A DNA stretch of 64,000 bases from Heterocephalus glaber (GCF_000247695.1 NW_004624748.1:5999669-6063668); one strand, 5' to 3'. Positions 1 to 12,060 are shown, counted from the first letter of the stretch. Notes: generated by a model from the letters alone, not told the origin. Program-made: numbers and translations.

Positions 1-640
1 AAGTCTGGTTTTGAGAGTTATTTACATGTTTTCTCATTTCGACTGGGCCAGGGGGCTGTTAGCTCCTGCATGGATTACCTCCTCTGAGCTGGGAGAGGTT
101 GGACAGGGGTAAGGAGCAGCGGTAGGGATGGTGGCCCAATAGCCCTTTCCTGTGGGCTGGGAGCAGCGGGAGCAACGGTGGCTGAGAAGCCCCTTCCTCT
201 GGACCAGGAACAGTGGGATGGCGGCTCAGAAGCCCCTACCTGTGGGCCAGGAGCATTGAGAGGGATGGTGGCCCGGAAGCCCCTTCCTCTGGGCCAGGAA
301 CAGTGGGACAGAAGGTGGCCCAAAAGGCCTTTCCTGTGGATTGGGAGCAGCGGGAGGGATGGTGACCAGGAAGCCCCTTCCTCTGGACCAGGAGCAGTGG
401 GACAGTGGCTCAGAAGCCCCTACCTCTGGGCTGGGAGCAGCAGGACTCAGTACTGTGGTCTGGTGGTCTGGAGTCCTCTGCATCTTTGTAGTGTGGAGCC
501 AGGTGGCTGCCTGTCTGCAGTGGGGTGATTCGGTGTCTTCCGCATGACTCGGGACCTCGGTAGGGCATGTGCAGACCTGGCCTGTCTGCAGCGGGGTGAT
601 TCGGCATGTTCCGTGTGACTTGGGACCTCGGTAGGGTGGT
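1..640 (-). mobile_element. L1 5'UTR and first codons of ORF1 (copy A, runs off the window)
   Basis: Positions 1-100 match 40423-40520 of the nested L1 nearly base for base. The ORF1 start codon is the complement of 35-37 and the first 12 codons (MRKHVNNSQNQT) run to the window edge. Upstream on the minus strand lie a 43/47-bp minisatellite (115-435) and 70-71 bp repeats (about 514-640). The long open frames on both strands here come from the GC-rich repeat and are not genes. The body of the element lies outside the window. Confidence 0.8.
115..435 (-). repeat. Minisatellite in L1 5'UTR, seven 43/47-bp units
   Basis: Units on the plus strand start at 115, 162, 209, 252, 299, 346 and 393, with lengths 47, 47, 43, 47, 47, 47 and 43 bp. 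Each runs from AGCAG/AACAG through AGCCCC(T)TTCCT to a closing GG. The array lies just upstream of ORF1. The second L1 copy has only three units (47, 47, 43) at the same place, so the array length varies between copies. Confidence 0.9.
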
Positions 641-1051
641 GGTGCCATTTAGTAAGATGCGTATGACTGGGATCTGCACGTGTTTTGGAGTATGGGTGGG
701 TAGAGAAAGAATCAGGGGTCTTCTTTTGCCATATTGAAATTGATATTGCCATTAGAAACTTGAGGTAAAACAACTGATCACAGAAAACTGGGACCTGGAG
801 GACTTATGATGAGGCAGGGAGCATTTAGAGGTCTATGAATATGAAAGGTCTATGAATATGAAATTTTAAAAAAATTACATGGAAAAATGTTTAAGTACTT
901 TTCAGTTTTGCATTGGTTGAGTTCTATTATATTTGAATATTATTATAGAGTTTTCCCTTGCATTGCTTTTCTTTGAATAATTTTAATTTTTGTATATGTG
1001 TGTGTTTAGTGAATAATAATAAAGTTATACATTTAAAAAAAACTAAACAAA

Positions 1052-1132
1052 ATTGGCCATGAGTTGAAGCCAGGTGACAAGAATGTGGAAGTTCGTTACA
1101 TAGTTCTGTATACTTTGTACATACTTTCCATA
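1052..1132 (+). mobile_element. Old L1 3' end fragment, split by the solo LTR
   Basis: Sequence such as ttggccatgagttgaag and gttacatagttctgtatac resembles the 3'UTR of ancient mammalian L1s. The match seems to resume after the LTR at 1603 (cataatagaaaagt), as expected if the LTR inserted into this fragment. Confidence 0.45.
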
Positions 1133-1602
1133 TGTTGGAAATAAGCCCCTAGACTCAATATTTCAGTGTAGATAATGAAGCACTCAGGCACCAAGAAATC
1201 TCAACAAGGCTTTTTACTTGTGCAAAAGGGCACAAGCTTGAGGTAGCAGACATGCAGGACAAAGGAGTGTTGTCCCTTTTATCTCTAACACAGGAGGAAC
1301 AGCTGACTTCCTTCCCACTGTCTGGTTTGGACATTTACAACCTATCCCAGCTGGCTAACTCAGATGGCACAAGGGGAATCTGAGGGTTTGCTGGGGGAAG
1401 GGAGAGCAGAGCAGAGGAGGATGTGCAGAACAGAAAATCCTTGGCCCGTGATAAGCTCTTTGGTTTGTAGCTGTGTTCTCAGAATTGGAACTAAATGGGA
1501 AATCTTTGTAACTTAGTGTGTTCAGAAAGGGCTAGATGGGGTAGAGCCCAAGATGAAGTCACTCTTGTTTGATAGAAAAGACAGAACTTATTATTTTCCA
1601 CA
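1133..1602 (-). mobile_element. Solo LTR, ERV1-type (4-bp target duplication)
   Basis: On the minus strand the 470-bp unit begins TGTGGAAAATAATAAG and ends CTTATTTCCAACA, giving the TG...CA ends and short inverted repeats of a retroviral LTR. A 4-bp duplication CATA flanks it (1129-1132 and 1603-1606), the size typical of gammaretrovirus-like (class I) elements. A TATA-like GATAAAAGG is near 1275-1285. No internal retroviral sequence adjoins it, so it is a recombined solo LTR. Subfamily unknown. Confidence 0.75.
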
Positions 1603-1606
1603 CATA

Positions 1607-3435
1607 ATAGAAAAGTACAAAAGAAAAATGAGTAATCAGCTGGATAAGCACTGGGACCTTATGTTGTCAGGAAATCTAATTAAGGGTATGCTTCATGAAG
1701 GAAGCACTGGTCAATGTCCAGTGTGCTGAAGGTAAGGGAGATGGGGACAGAGAATTTACCACTGGATGTGACAAAACAGTTGTCACTGGTGATCTTGTTA
1801 AGATCATTCAGTGGGTTGACAGGGATGGAAGCAGTGGTGTAGAGAATAGAGCATGAAGAAGTAAAAGGAGAAATGTTAGTTTTCTGTTCTAAAGGAGAAC
1901 AGAAAAATGGGGGAAATGGAGAGAGAGGGCCATAGGGTAAGGAGTTTACTTAAATAGGTACATGAAAGCATAACAGAGGTTGACTGGAATTATCTAGCAA
2001 GGAAGAAATTGATGCTATGGGGTCAAGATGTTGAGTAGGGGAAGATGGACAAGGGCCAGCCTTGTTGAAGAGCAGGGATCTTTCTTCCATTGTATCAGGT
2101 GAGAAGACAAAACGTGGGTGGAGACACACAGGTGGAGTTCATTGGTGGGAAGATGAGGTAGTTTTCATCTAATTATAAGTATTTTCTCTGTGAAGTATGA
2201 AATGAGGTCATGAAAGCAAGGAAAGAAGTTGCTTAGAGATTTGTGGAGATAGGAGGAGGTGCCAAATAGTCTCCTAAGAGAAAAGGGATTAGATTTACCA
2301 GGGAAATGGAGTGCCCATTTAGGAACTGTCATGAATTTAAATTAACAAACAAGCAGTAGGATTGTTTGATTGACTTCATCCAATTTTGGCCACTGGAACA
2401 CAGCCATGAAATACACATATAGTCAGTGTAGTTGGAGTTGGGGTTTTTGCAGGTGAATTTGACTGTAGGAGAGAAGAGATAAATTGTAGGCATTGGTGCA
2501 AATGGACCACAGGCTCTAATCTGGAAGAGAAGAGAATTGACTAGAGTGTGCATTCATGTACTGGAGATTAGAGGGGCTTGTGAGTTTGCAGTGTAGCTCG
2601 GTGAGAGAATCAAGTCAGTAAATATGGAGATGGGGGAGGTGGATGTGGCTAAGACAAGCCAACCACTTACACAGAGAGTTTGGAAACAGTGTGTTTCGGT
2701 GAAGATAGCATCCATGAGGATGGATGGCCAAAGGGGGTGGAGAAAGTGACACAGGAGTTAGAGATCAAGAACGTAAGAGCCTGGTCTTCTGCTCCTTCTT
2801 CCTCCCACCAGGCATCAAGCATACAGCTCTATCTCTAATTGTTCCTTTATGCTCATTGATTAAACCTGAGGCTGGGCCAGGTCCAGAGGGAAGAGGGAAC
2901 AGGAATGTTATTTAATGTACGTGCAGAGAGAGATGCGAAATAGGAGAGGTCAGAATAGTCTCTAAATTATTCCTATTCCCTCAAGTCTAATAGAAGTGTC
3001 CATTTGTGGGATTTTTAAAAAACATACTCTAATAGAGCAATCTGAGAAAGACATACCTGACTCAATTCAATTTAACCCATATTTACAGAGCACTTAAGTG
3101 TCAAATGGCAGGCTAGGTAGTATGAGTAGGGTGGAAGAACTTATGTTCTAGCTGGAGAGAGAGCAGAAACATCCATAACAATGTCAAGCAACTTCCACTA
3201 AGTGCCGAACAGTAAATAATGAGCTCTATGTCTACCTGTAGGGGATGTGAAATTCCCAAGAGATTTGTTTGAGATTTGATTTAAAGCAGGAAGGCCTGCT
3301 CTAAAATGATGTGGCACTGAGACCAAGGAGCCCACAAATCAGAAACTTGCAAATGGTGGGGGTGGGGTTGGTTGACTGGTTAATTATCTTCTGTATACCT
3401 CCTGCTTCTCCCCCCCTTTCCTGAAACTGTTGAAC
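1607..3435. other. Purine-rich intergenic DNA, nothing recognised
   Basis: The plus strand is rich in A and G between about 1700 and 2750. Only short, uninformative open frames are present and I recognised no repeat family or conserved domain. Confidence 0.4.
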
Positions 3436-3439
3436 CATG

Positions 3440-3895
3440 TTATATTGGTCAGGTTCTTCAAAGAAACAGAGCAAAATGGGATATAGGATGGCGGGGGCGG
3501 ATTTCTCTAAGGAATTGCTCATTTGGCGTGTGGCGTCTGACAAGTTTAAAATCCACAGGACAGGCTAAATTGGAAATTCCAGGAAAAGTTGATACTGTAG
3601 TTTTGTGTCCATATTCCTCAGGCAATGGACTGGAATTCAGGCAAGGTTTCTTTGTTATAGTCTTGAGAACTACTTCTGCTTTGGGAGCCTCAGTCTTTGC
3701 TCTCAATGCTGTCAGCTGATTGGATAAGGTGCACATTGTCCACCATCATCTGCTTTACTCAGTTATTGACTTAAATGGTAATTTTACCTTTAAAATGCCT
3801 TTCCAGCAACATCTAGCCTGACTTTTAACCAAAAACACGGACTAGAGCTCAAGCCAAATTGACACATAATATGAACTATCACACCTTCCTATAAG
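3440..3895 (-). mobile_element. MaLR-like LTR (subfamily uncertain)
   Basis: Blocks such as ttcttcaaagaaacagagc, ctgattggataaggtgcac, tctgctttactcag and caaattgacacataat are in the order of a common mammalian LTR whose forward strand starts with TGTG and ends in GACTAATACA. It is diverged with an unclear start. A copy in the other orientation is at 46790-47175. Confidence 0.55.
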
Positions 3896-4047
3896 ATAAT
3901 ATGAAAGCAATCTAAACCTATTGACTTTCTCTGTAAAACTTTCATTCTACATAGAGTATAACTTTTGTGTCTTTTGTGTACATGTTACTCAGCTACTTGA
4001 TGCTGAGCTCCTTGAAGGTAAATAAAAGCACTGAGTGGGAGGTTAGA

Positions 4048-4412
4048 GCAGACCCTTGACTTATGAACTCAATTTGTTCACGCAGGCTGGTTGTAACTCA
4101 AGTTGGTCAATTGAAGGCTCAGGCGTCTCTACACAACCTTCAAAGTCTTACTCCTGTATACAGGTAGATCTCAGTGTCCTTTAGAGAGACAGTGGCCCAG
4201 TATTTCCCAACCCCACACAGCCAAGAATGTTGTAATGGTCCTTTCAGAACTCTTTAAGGGTTAAATCTATATCAGGGACCATCTGGAAGCACAAGGGGCC
4301 AGCATTTGGGTCATAACTCAAGATTTTGGTCATAAGTTAAAACTAAAATTCTGGTTGTAACCTAAAATTTTTGTATGTCAGGCTGGTTGTAACTCATGGG
4401 CCCACTGTATAT
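4048..4412. mobile_element. Decayed DNA transposon-like repeat with terminal similarity
   Basis: The left part (cccttgacttatgaactc, then ggctggttgtaactcaagtt) and right part (aggctggttgtaactcatgggcccactg) carry related terminal sequence, as in short non-autonomous DNA elements. No coding capacity remains. Family not identified. Confidence 0.4.
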
Positions 4413-4619
4413 TGCTTTTATACCCTTCAGAATGTCACATCTGAGTGAGGAAGAGGTCAAGATGAAAACTATAGAACAGGCTCCAGAACTAGAGATTCCT
4501 GAAATCAAAGTATTTTAGTTACTTGTTTCTCAAATATAAACTGGGAATAACCACACTTTTAAAAAAGGATTATAATTTCTTGGGAAACTTGACTTTTAAT
4601 TCATTTTTGTCTCCTCCAA

Positions 4620-4760
4620 AATTTGGCAGACTTTCCTATGCTATCAGGTGCCATGCTAAGCATTTTGTGTGCATAATTCACTTGACCTCAAGAAAACCTC
4701 ATTGTTCTCCTACATCAGTATTATTATCATCATTTCACGGAAGCAAAGGGGCTCAATAGA
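4620..4760 (-). mobile_element. MIR
   Basis: Antisense MIR core: a gctaagcattttgtgtgcataattcac block followed by a degenerate copy of the ttacagatgaggaaactgag motif. Confidence 0.55.
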
Positions 4761-4793
4761 GAGACTTGGACCACTTTAGCTGCTCTATGAAAA

Positions 4794-5140
4794 TACTACA
4801 GATTGAGTAAAACAGAAACAATAGAAATATATTTCTCACAGTTCTGTAAGCTGAAAATATGAAATAAGGTACTGTTAATTCAGTGTGGGTTGAAAATTGG
4901 CTTGCCTGGCTTCTTGTAAGCAGACTTGAGGGAACCAGGACAATCTTCCCTCTTCGTTTTCATGTGGTAGAAGGGGCATGGGAGCCCTATGGGGTTTCTT
5001 TCTATAAGGGTAATAATCTCATTCATTGGGCTCTACTTCATCACCTAATCACCTCCCAAAGACCTCATCTCCTAAAACTATTACTTTGAGGGTGAATATT
5101 TCCACATATGAGTTCCAGGGGAACTCAAAAACCCATACTT
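4794..5140. mobile_element. Ancient mammalian interspersed repeat, same family as 50350-50735
   Basis: tatttctcacagttctgtaag, cttcatcacctaatcacctcc and gggtgaatatttccacatatgag occur in the same order as in the repeat at 50350-50735. I recognise the consensus but cannot assign its class securely; it is probably LTR or L1-3' derived. Confidence 0.45.
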
Positions 5141-5144
5141 CAGC

Positions 5145-7280
5145 AGAGAAGGTACATGCATATATATGCACATGCATATAGAGCTGGCTATGGAAGTGTG
5201 GGACTGGAGCCCAGGCTGGCCTGTGTGGAGGCCTTCCCTGCAGAATGCCCTAGCACTTCTTATTCCTTCTGATCTCAAAGGCTTTTTCCACCTGGAAACC
5301 TGCATCTGTCCCAGAGCTGGTTCCTACCCTTGGATTCTAAGAAGCCTCAGAATATCTGACAGGGGCTAGCAATATGGCAGTGCCATTTGTGCCCTGAATC
5401 AAGGAAAAAGACAGAAATCCAGTCCTTGTTTGCTGGCACCTGGTGAGCACTAGCCCAGGCTGTGGCTAATGAGGAAGGGCCAGCTTATTATAATTCTAAT
5501 ACCAAGAGAGTCTTTTCCCACACAGATACACCTATGGGGTGGCTGGGCCCTGGGACTGAGTACTCTTTTCTCTAGGCCTCACCAGCACAGGTGCTCAGGC
5601 AGGGTTCTCTCTTGCCTCTCTACCAGGTAGTGGCCCACTGAGGGTAGAAGCCATCTGTGTCTTAGATGTTATCAGATGTTATCATATATTCCTTGTCTGG
5701 CACAGCCCTGGCATACTTTTGCTTGAGGTTTATTGAGCAAATGGATGGAAGTATGAAGGAAGGAAAGGAGGACCCTAGGTGTATTTTTTGAAATTGGCAA
5801 GATTCATCCATACCTTCTTCATCCATACAATGATCTTTACTGAGCACCTACTATTACCAGTCACAGTGTACATGGTGGAGATATAGAGACACCTAAAATG
5901 TTCTGGTTCTGGCCCACAAGGGAAAACTCATTTATTCTTTTCTACCACTTTATCCAGAGAAGGGAAACTATAGCCTTACACCAAGCTCACTCTTTAAAAT
6001 ACTCTTCTGTTTCCTGGGGTTTTATAGTTCCAGGATTCTAGTTATTTAACATGCTCAAAACAGTTTTTTGTGCACCAGGGGAAGGAGTTGATAAATACAG
6101 ACATTCACAGAATGTGGGGAAACCCAGATTTCAGAAACTCTGCTCTTCAGAACATTTCCCATCAGTCTGTTTTTCTGAAGCACCCACTGTACCCCACCAG
6201 GATTGAGCCTGGCCGACCTCCAGACGGAGTCCTTTTACTTCCACAGCAGTGGCCTCCACCCTTTCAGAGCACAGGGTAGAGCTAATTGCACGCTGAATGG
6301 TCATCCAAAGGAGGCTGTGGCTCATGGGTAGGAAGCAAAGTGTGTTGGATATCCTATGCAGTCCCTAAGGGTCTTGGTGCTTGGGACCTCTCAAGGACCT
6401 GGACGCAATAGTGTAATTTCCTGGACTCTGTGGAATTTTGATGTTGCCTGCTATTAAAGCTACCACAAAGTATCCTTTAGACATTAAATGCACAATATAT
6501 TTCTTAGTACTGTTTACTTAGACATTAGCTTGTATCCATTCTATTGCACATACTCAGTTTAAGAGGCAGCTACTGTTTCCATCTTTAAAGATTAAGGTAA
6601 ACAAACAAATGAAACATCATATAAATCAGCGATGCCAAGAGAAGCCCATAGTTTTGCTTAATAAGTAGAAATTCTTTAAAAAGGTAAGATGGATTTGATT
6701 TGATATTTGTGGTTTTTTAAGAAGAGGAAGAAACTCAAGTTAGCACCCTTTCTCTTTCTTGCCATGTGATGCCTTCCACCTTACTGTTTCAAGTATTTTG
6801 CTATAGCAACAGAAAACCAACAAGGAGCTACATTCTTTGTCACCAGTTTGTCCTAAGTGACTTAACTAATTTGTTTTCTCAGAACAGGAAAGACTGGATG
6901 AGCAGCAGGAGAGTTAGGGGTCTAGGAAAAGGTAGGCTGAGAGGAAGGGAATGGTTTGATAAGGGGAATAAAAATAATTTTGGCTCCCTTCTTCATGTTT
7001 GTGCCCTCCACAAGCAATGCTCTGTCTAAAAATAATAGGTAGATAACAGGAAGTAGGGGGATCTTTTAAATGGGAAGAACAAGAGGTGGGGAGAAGGTGA
7101 TAAAATTGGGAGGAAAAAAATGGAGATAGAGCTTTTGCAAATGGGAAGGGGAACAAGAGATAGAAGGAACAGGGAGGGGTAGGGCATGAAAAAGGAACTA
7201 AGATGTGTTATGCACCTGTACCACTGCCCTCAAATTCAGTTTGTCTACATTTTGTGTATGTCTTTGGGGTCATAATCAAA
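5145..7280. other. Intergenic DNA, nothing firm recognised
   Basis: A MIR- or L2-like trace near 5835-5890 (tactgagcacctactatta) is the only repeat signal I see. Short open frames have no recognisable homology. Confidence 0.35.
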
Positions 7281-7290
7281 AATCATTGCT

Positions 7291-7362
7291 CAGCCGCCTC
7301 CTTGCAAGTGCAAGATTCTGAGTTTGATCCCTGGTACCAAAAAAAAAAAAAAAGAGAGAGAG
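7291..7362 (+). mobile_element. ID-like tRNA SINE, 5'-truncated
   Basis: Begins inside the tRNA part (cagccgcctccttgcaagtg), keeps the B box (gagtttgatccctggtacc) and ends in poly-A followed by (GA)n. A 10-bp duplication AATCATTGCT flanks it at 7281-7290 and 7363-7372. The A box is absent, so the copy was truncated at insertion and lacks a complete internal promoter. Confidence 0.85.
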
Positions 7363-7570
7363 AATCATTGCTAATCCAGTCATAAATTGTATGTTTTCTT
7401 TCAAGACTTTCATAGTTTAATCTTTTATATTTATCCATTTTGATTTAATTTTTACATATGGCTTTGGGAAAGAGTCCACTTTCTTTTGTACGTGGATATC
7501 TAGTTTGCTTCACAGTATTTGTTGAAAAGGCTGTCTTTTCTCATTAGATGGTCTTGAGACCCTTTTAAAA

Positions 7571-7870
7571 AATATATAAACTAATAATTTATTATCATTA
7601 TCAAGCACTATATACTGTAAATAATTGTATATGCTATATGTTCATACTACTGCCAGCATAGTGCATTTGTTGACACCAGTGTCACCATGAAAACCTAAGT
7701 CATGCATTGTACTAGGACATTATGACTGCTACAATGTCACTAGGCAACAGGAAATTTTCAGCTCCATTATAATCTTTTAGTGCCACCATAGTATGTCAGT
7801 GATGATGAACCTTTTAGAGCTTTCAGTACAAATAACCACTGCAGCATAAGTTTGCCATGACTAATATTAG
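7571..7870. mobile_element. DNA transposon remnants
   Basis: 7571-7795 contains tatgactgctacaatgtcac and caggaaattttcagctcc, familiar from a mammalian DNA transposon whose name I cannot fix. At 7797 a block cagtgatgatgaaccttttag matches the left terminus of the hAT element at 20869, and gtttgccatgactaa near 7851 may be its right end. Confidence 0.45.
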
Positions 7871-7888
7871 ATCAAAATGTCATTCTTT

Positions 7889-7985
7889 TTTAAAAAATTA
7901 ATTTCATTGGTACATTTAAAGTATACAATATAATGACATTCATCATTGGAGATTTGCACCTTTACATAATCCATCTTGGTGGGAC
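7889..7985 (-). mobile_element. L1 3' terminus (young family), short fragment
   Basis: atttcattggtacatttaaagt, acattcatcattggagat and tttacataatccatcttgg match the 3' terminus seen at 34250-34340 (minus) and 58735-58825 (plus). Confidence 0.65.
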
Positions 7986-8321
7986 CCTTGTCATTTGGCA
8001 ATGTATGAAAAGAACATTGATAAGGATTGCATTGACTCTGTATATCAATTTGTATAATACTGGGATCTTAGTAATATTTAAGTCAATTAATGAATATATG
8101 ATGTCTTTCCATTAAAGAAATTCCTTTAATTACTTTCAGCAATGTTTAGCCTTTTGTCTTGATTATATTAGCTTGTAAGTATTTTATTTTTTTGATGATT
8201 TGTAAATGATACAGTATTTTAAATTTCCTTGTGGACTGATCATTGTCAATGTATAGAAATGCAACTGATTTTTGTGTGTTGATTTTGTATCGTGAAAGAT
8301 TTTCAATTTGCTAGTACTGAC

Positions 8322-8362
8322 AAGGTGTGTATGTGTGTGTATATGCATGTGTGTGTGTATAA
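8322..8362. repeat. (GT)n microsatellite, imperfect
   Basis: Alternating gtgtgtatgtgtgtgtat with interruptions lies inside the old L1. Confidence 0.8.
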
Positions 8363-8434
8363 CCATTAGGCTTTTCTATATATAAGATGGTATTATCCAC
8401 AGGGATCATTTTACTTAACTTTTTCAGTTTGGAG

Positions 8435-8519
8435 ACTTTTTCCTCTGGTTCTGGCTAATGAGGCTCAGAGCCTTCTCATGCCAGGCAAGTGCTCTACCAC
8501 TGAGCCACATTGCCAGCCT
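8435..8519 (-). mobile_element. Older ID-type SINE
   Basis: Complement reads ggctggcaatgtggctcagtgg then tagagcacttgcctggcatg, the classic ID tRNA-Ala-like head with its A box. It is more diverged than the GGTACC-type copies and has no clear target duplication. Confidence 0.75.
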
Positions 8520-10260
8520 ATAACTGCAGCTTTTTATCCAAGGAATAATTGGGGTTTGAAGAAGGAGAGGATGGTGAGAAATGGATGTGTTTGGAGTACA
8601 TTTTGCAGGTAGAAAAACAACAACAGAAAAGAACAAATCATTATTTGCTTGGATTTGGGTTGTGAGAGAAAGAGTTGAGGATAACTTCTAGGTTTATAAA
8701 TGAATTAACTGGCTGAATCATTGTGGTATCATCTGCTTATATGCAGAAAATGGGGGAGAATAGGCTTCAGGGAAAGAAAAGCTCTGTTTGGGTCATGTTA
8801 AATTTGGCTATTGTTGTAGATGAGGTGTATACAAGCAAGAGAAGGGGAAGGGAAGAGGTCACAAGGCAGATCTTTGGGGAAGGTTCACATTTGAAAAACT
8901 GATGGAAAAAGAGGTCCCAGAAAAGGAGAAGCACTCTGAGGGGTAGAAAAAGAACCAAATAAAGATGGAGTTTTAAGAAAGTATACATGGTTAACTGTGC
9001 AGACAAGAGGGGAAGGAAGATAAGGACTGAGAAAGGACATCTTACATGGGCCACAAGGAGGTCATCTCCAACCTTTGCAGAGAGGTTTAAACAGAATGGG
9101 TAAAGCTTCTGCCTGGGGGCAGGAGAGAAAGCATATGGGAGTGAGGAGCACTCTAAATAGCTCCCCAAAGCTATGCACTAAGATGGTTCTGTTGTTACCC
9201 TTATCCCAGAAGCAGAAATCATTTAGGAGAACTAAAAGCCACTTGAAACCTGTGACTTTAGCCCATCACATCACACCAATCTCATGTGAAAGATGCTGAT
9301 AAAAAACCAAAACAACAGTAGCAAAAAACAGTCATGAGAGGGCAAGGCAACTCATCTCAGAGTCCTCTCCTTTTGAGATCGTCCCTAAGTGAAAATCTTC
9401 CTCTCTTCCTAAGAAAGAAGCTGACACCACACCCCCACCCTCAGAAACTCTACAAAGCACAGATGACCTGCTGTTCAAAGTTCCTTCTTTTCTCTCTATT
9501 GGCTGACACTGTTCATAAAATATAATTTGCTGTTTCACATTTCTTTTAAATGAACAAGCTGAATTACTTGGAGGAGAAAAACAAGAGAGATAGAGGAGAC
9601 TAAAGTCACAGCATCTGAAGGGCAGAAACTTACAGGTGGGCGGGCATTTTAACTTTTGAGAATTATTGAGAATTATGCCTTATCACTTCATAGAGGAATA
9701 ATCTGTGAAAAGTAAGCTTATATTGTTCTATTATAAATGTTTTTCTATCATATATATGATACTTAAAAAAATATTGAGAAAGCTCCAAAAGTAGAAGGAA
9801 GCAAAAGCCACAACCAAGATAGGCCTTATTAGCATTTTGGGAGCATTTTCTTCCATTCTTTGTGTGTGTGTGAGCACCACGTACATATAATTTTAGTTTG
9901 ATTTTCATAGTTGTATCCATATAGTACAGAGAAGTTTATATCCATTTCTTCTGGTGCAGCTTATGTCTATCCATGTTGCTATGAACACTTCATAATCATC
10001 ATTTTAAATTGCTGCATAAGATTGCATTGAGGAAATTTACTGTATCCAAACATTCCTCTATTTTCAAACATATAGCATCTTTCCTATTTTTTAGAGATTG
10101 GTTCATTTTACTCTGTAAAATATATTTTTTTCCACCCAGGGTCTTGGTTTTGGGGAAGAAGAGTTCAAATCTGAGAAATGTACATTTCAATGATTTTGGT
10201 CAGGGGTATGAAAGTGTAAGAATGTGAATACATAATCTGTTCATTACCCCATGAGACCCA
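8520..10260. other. Intergenic DNA, nothing firm recognised
   Basis: AG-rich plus strand from 8640 to 9150, and a short GT run near 9862. No repeat family or gene recognised. Confidence 0.35.
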
Positions 10261-10262
10261 CG

Positions 10263-10440
10263 TCAGTGGTTCTCAACTCTAGCAACATACTCAGCCAGGA
10301 TCACTTGAATCTGAATCACCTCTTGAATAATTGAAACTTTACTTTTAAGGATCAGCCAGTCATTTGTAGTGTTTTATTTTGTTTTCCAAAAACTTCTCAC
10401 ATGATTCTAATGAGTGGTCAGCTTAGAGGACCTAAACTAT
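10263..10440 (+). mobile_element. MER5-type hAT-Charlie element
   Basis: Starts at the canonical cagtggttctcaact terminus, has the ttgaatctgaatcacct core, and near its right side cacatgattctaatgagtgg. This fits MER5A-like elements common to placental mammals. Confidence 0.6.
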
Positions 10441-11199
10441 TGGAAATATTTTCCTGTCTCTGACACATACTCGAGAGTAATATGTATTTATTAATAGCAG
10501 AAGAGATATAATTTTAGGCAAGCCACCCAAACTTCCCTTCAAATATTATAGAAGTAATGCAAATTATAGAGTTAATTTGTGGGATGCATAAGGCTTTCAG
10601 AAATTTTTGTCATCTACCTCAACCACATAAACTCTTAAGATGAGACTCTATTTCAGAGTTTCAATTTACTAATGCTATAAGGAAATGGATTTTTTTTATT
10701 GCTTTGAAAATTAGCAAGAGGACTTGAGGCTCTAGAATGTTCTAAATATACCAAAATTAAGTCTATTATCTGTTACTACCTACCAAGGGAGCCCAGATTT
10801 CTTTTCTTTCGCATTTTTTTCAAGATCAAGCATCGGACAGGTATTTTTAATAGTTGGCCAATCACAAACATAGCCCGGATACAGCAAAGACAGATAGGAT
10901 TTAGTTTGGAGGCAGGAGGTGGCTTGTCCTGGCTTTCTAGGAGCATTACAGACATGATACTTACTTTCCATGGGCACTGTATCCTCATATGGAAAGGTGG
11001 GCAAAACATACCAGAGCTATAGTCTCACTTCTCCCTTCAAGAACTGAAAACAAACAAAAAAGCAGATAAACCAAGTTAAAGCAGTTGCTCTGTATTATTA
11101 GACTACACAGGGATGTTCTTATTTTGATTCAACCTAACTTGATCAGTAGTGTGTTAATTATATTTTTCCTTGTTTTCATCCCATGGAAGAGAGCACTTG

Positions 11200-12060
11200 T
11201 TTATTATCTTTGATGAATAGAAACATTCACATAGTACTTTACAACTTAGAAACATGTCTGCACACATAGTTCATTTGACCTATGTGGCAGCCTCAAGCTC
11301 TGGAAGGTACAACTTTTATTTTAAAGATGGTAAAGATGAAGCCCAGAGAACGTGGGATCTCTCCTCAGGTGAATCCAGGACTGGCTCAATCTGGTAGAGC
11401 ACAGGGCATGTAACTCCTTCCTTACAATTTGAATAATAACTATTATAAGAAGTTGATTAAACAAGTTTTGTTATACCGACATAACTGGATAATATTTAGT
11501 CAATTGAATAATGACGTTGATACTTATTTCTTGAAAAAGAAAGGTGACTATGACACAGTAACAAGTTAGGTACAAACAACATTATAATATGCACCCATTT
11601 TTGTTAAAAATTACTTATGTGTATTTGAAGAAAGATGACACTATGCACAAAAATTTAGATATGTCTGGTTGGTGGTAAAATTTATGAGTTAAATTTATTT
11701 CAGTTTCTATTATCTTATTTTCTTAATCACAAACATGCATGCTTGTGTAATATAAATTAAATAGAATTGTTTATGTCTTTCTAGTTGGCTCTTTTCCACC
11801 TGAAATTGTCTCAATTCCCTCCATTTGGCACAAAGAAGCTTGCTATTTAATTCTCTGAGTTTTGTATGTTATTGTCACATGGCATTGTGACTGTTAGCTA
11901 GCATTGACTGATGACTTCCCATGTATCAGGAACCAAGTTAATCATATCACATCCATTTTTGTCTTTGATTCTCACTTCAATTCTCCCTTGGCATATAAGA
12001 GTTTTGAAGCTTAGAATGGTGAAACAGTAAAAGTGACCAAAAGGCAGAAGTGAGACGAAG
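11200..12060 (-). mobile_element. Two MIR-like fragments (about 11225-11400 and 11905-12060)
   Basis: Both show diverged antisense MIR cores: catagtactttacaac and aaagatggtaaagatgaagcccagag in the first, and atgtatcaggaaccaagttaatc and cagaagtgagacgaagcc in the second. Confidence 0.45.

Larger units (their letters stand above)
7385..8430 (-). mobile_element. Old L1 ORF2 remnant, interrupted
   Basis: Antisense L1 ORF2 in two blocks: 7385-7570 (ttgatttaatttttacatatgg, gtggatatctagtttgc, catttgttgaa-like) and 7990-8430 (aaggattgcattgactctg, gatgtctttccatta, gcaactgatttttgtgtg). Between them lie DNA-transposon-like sequence and a short young-L1 3' end. All frames are broken. Confidence 0.7.

Noticed and set aside
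178..648. Overlapping ORFs of 116-140 codons on both strands near the window start
   Set aside because: They follow the 43/47-bp repeat units of the L1 5'UTR; the proteins are repeat-derived (RGRGF / EAPTSGPGA) and recur at 40494-40889. Not genes.
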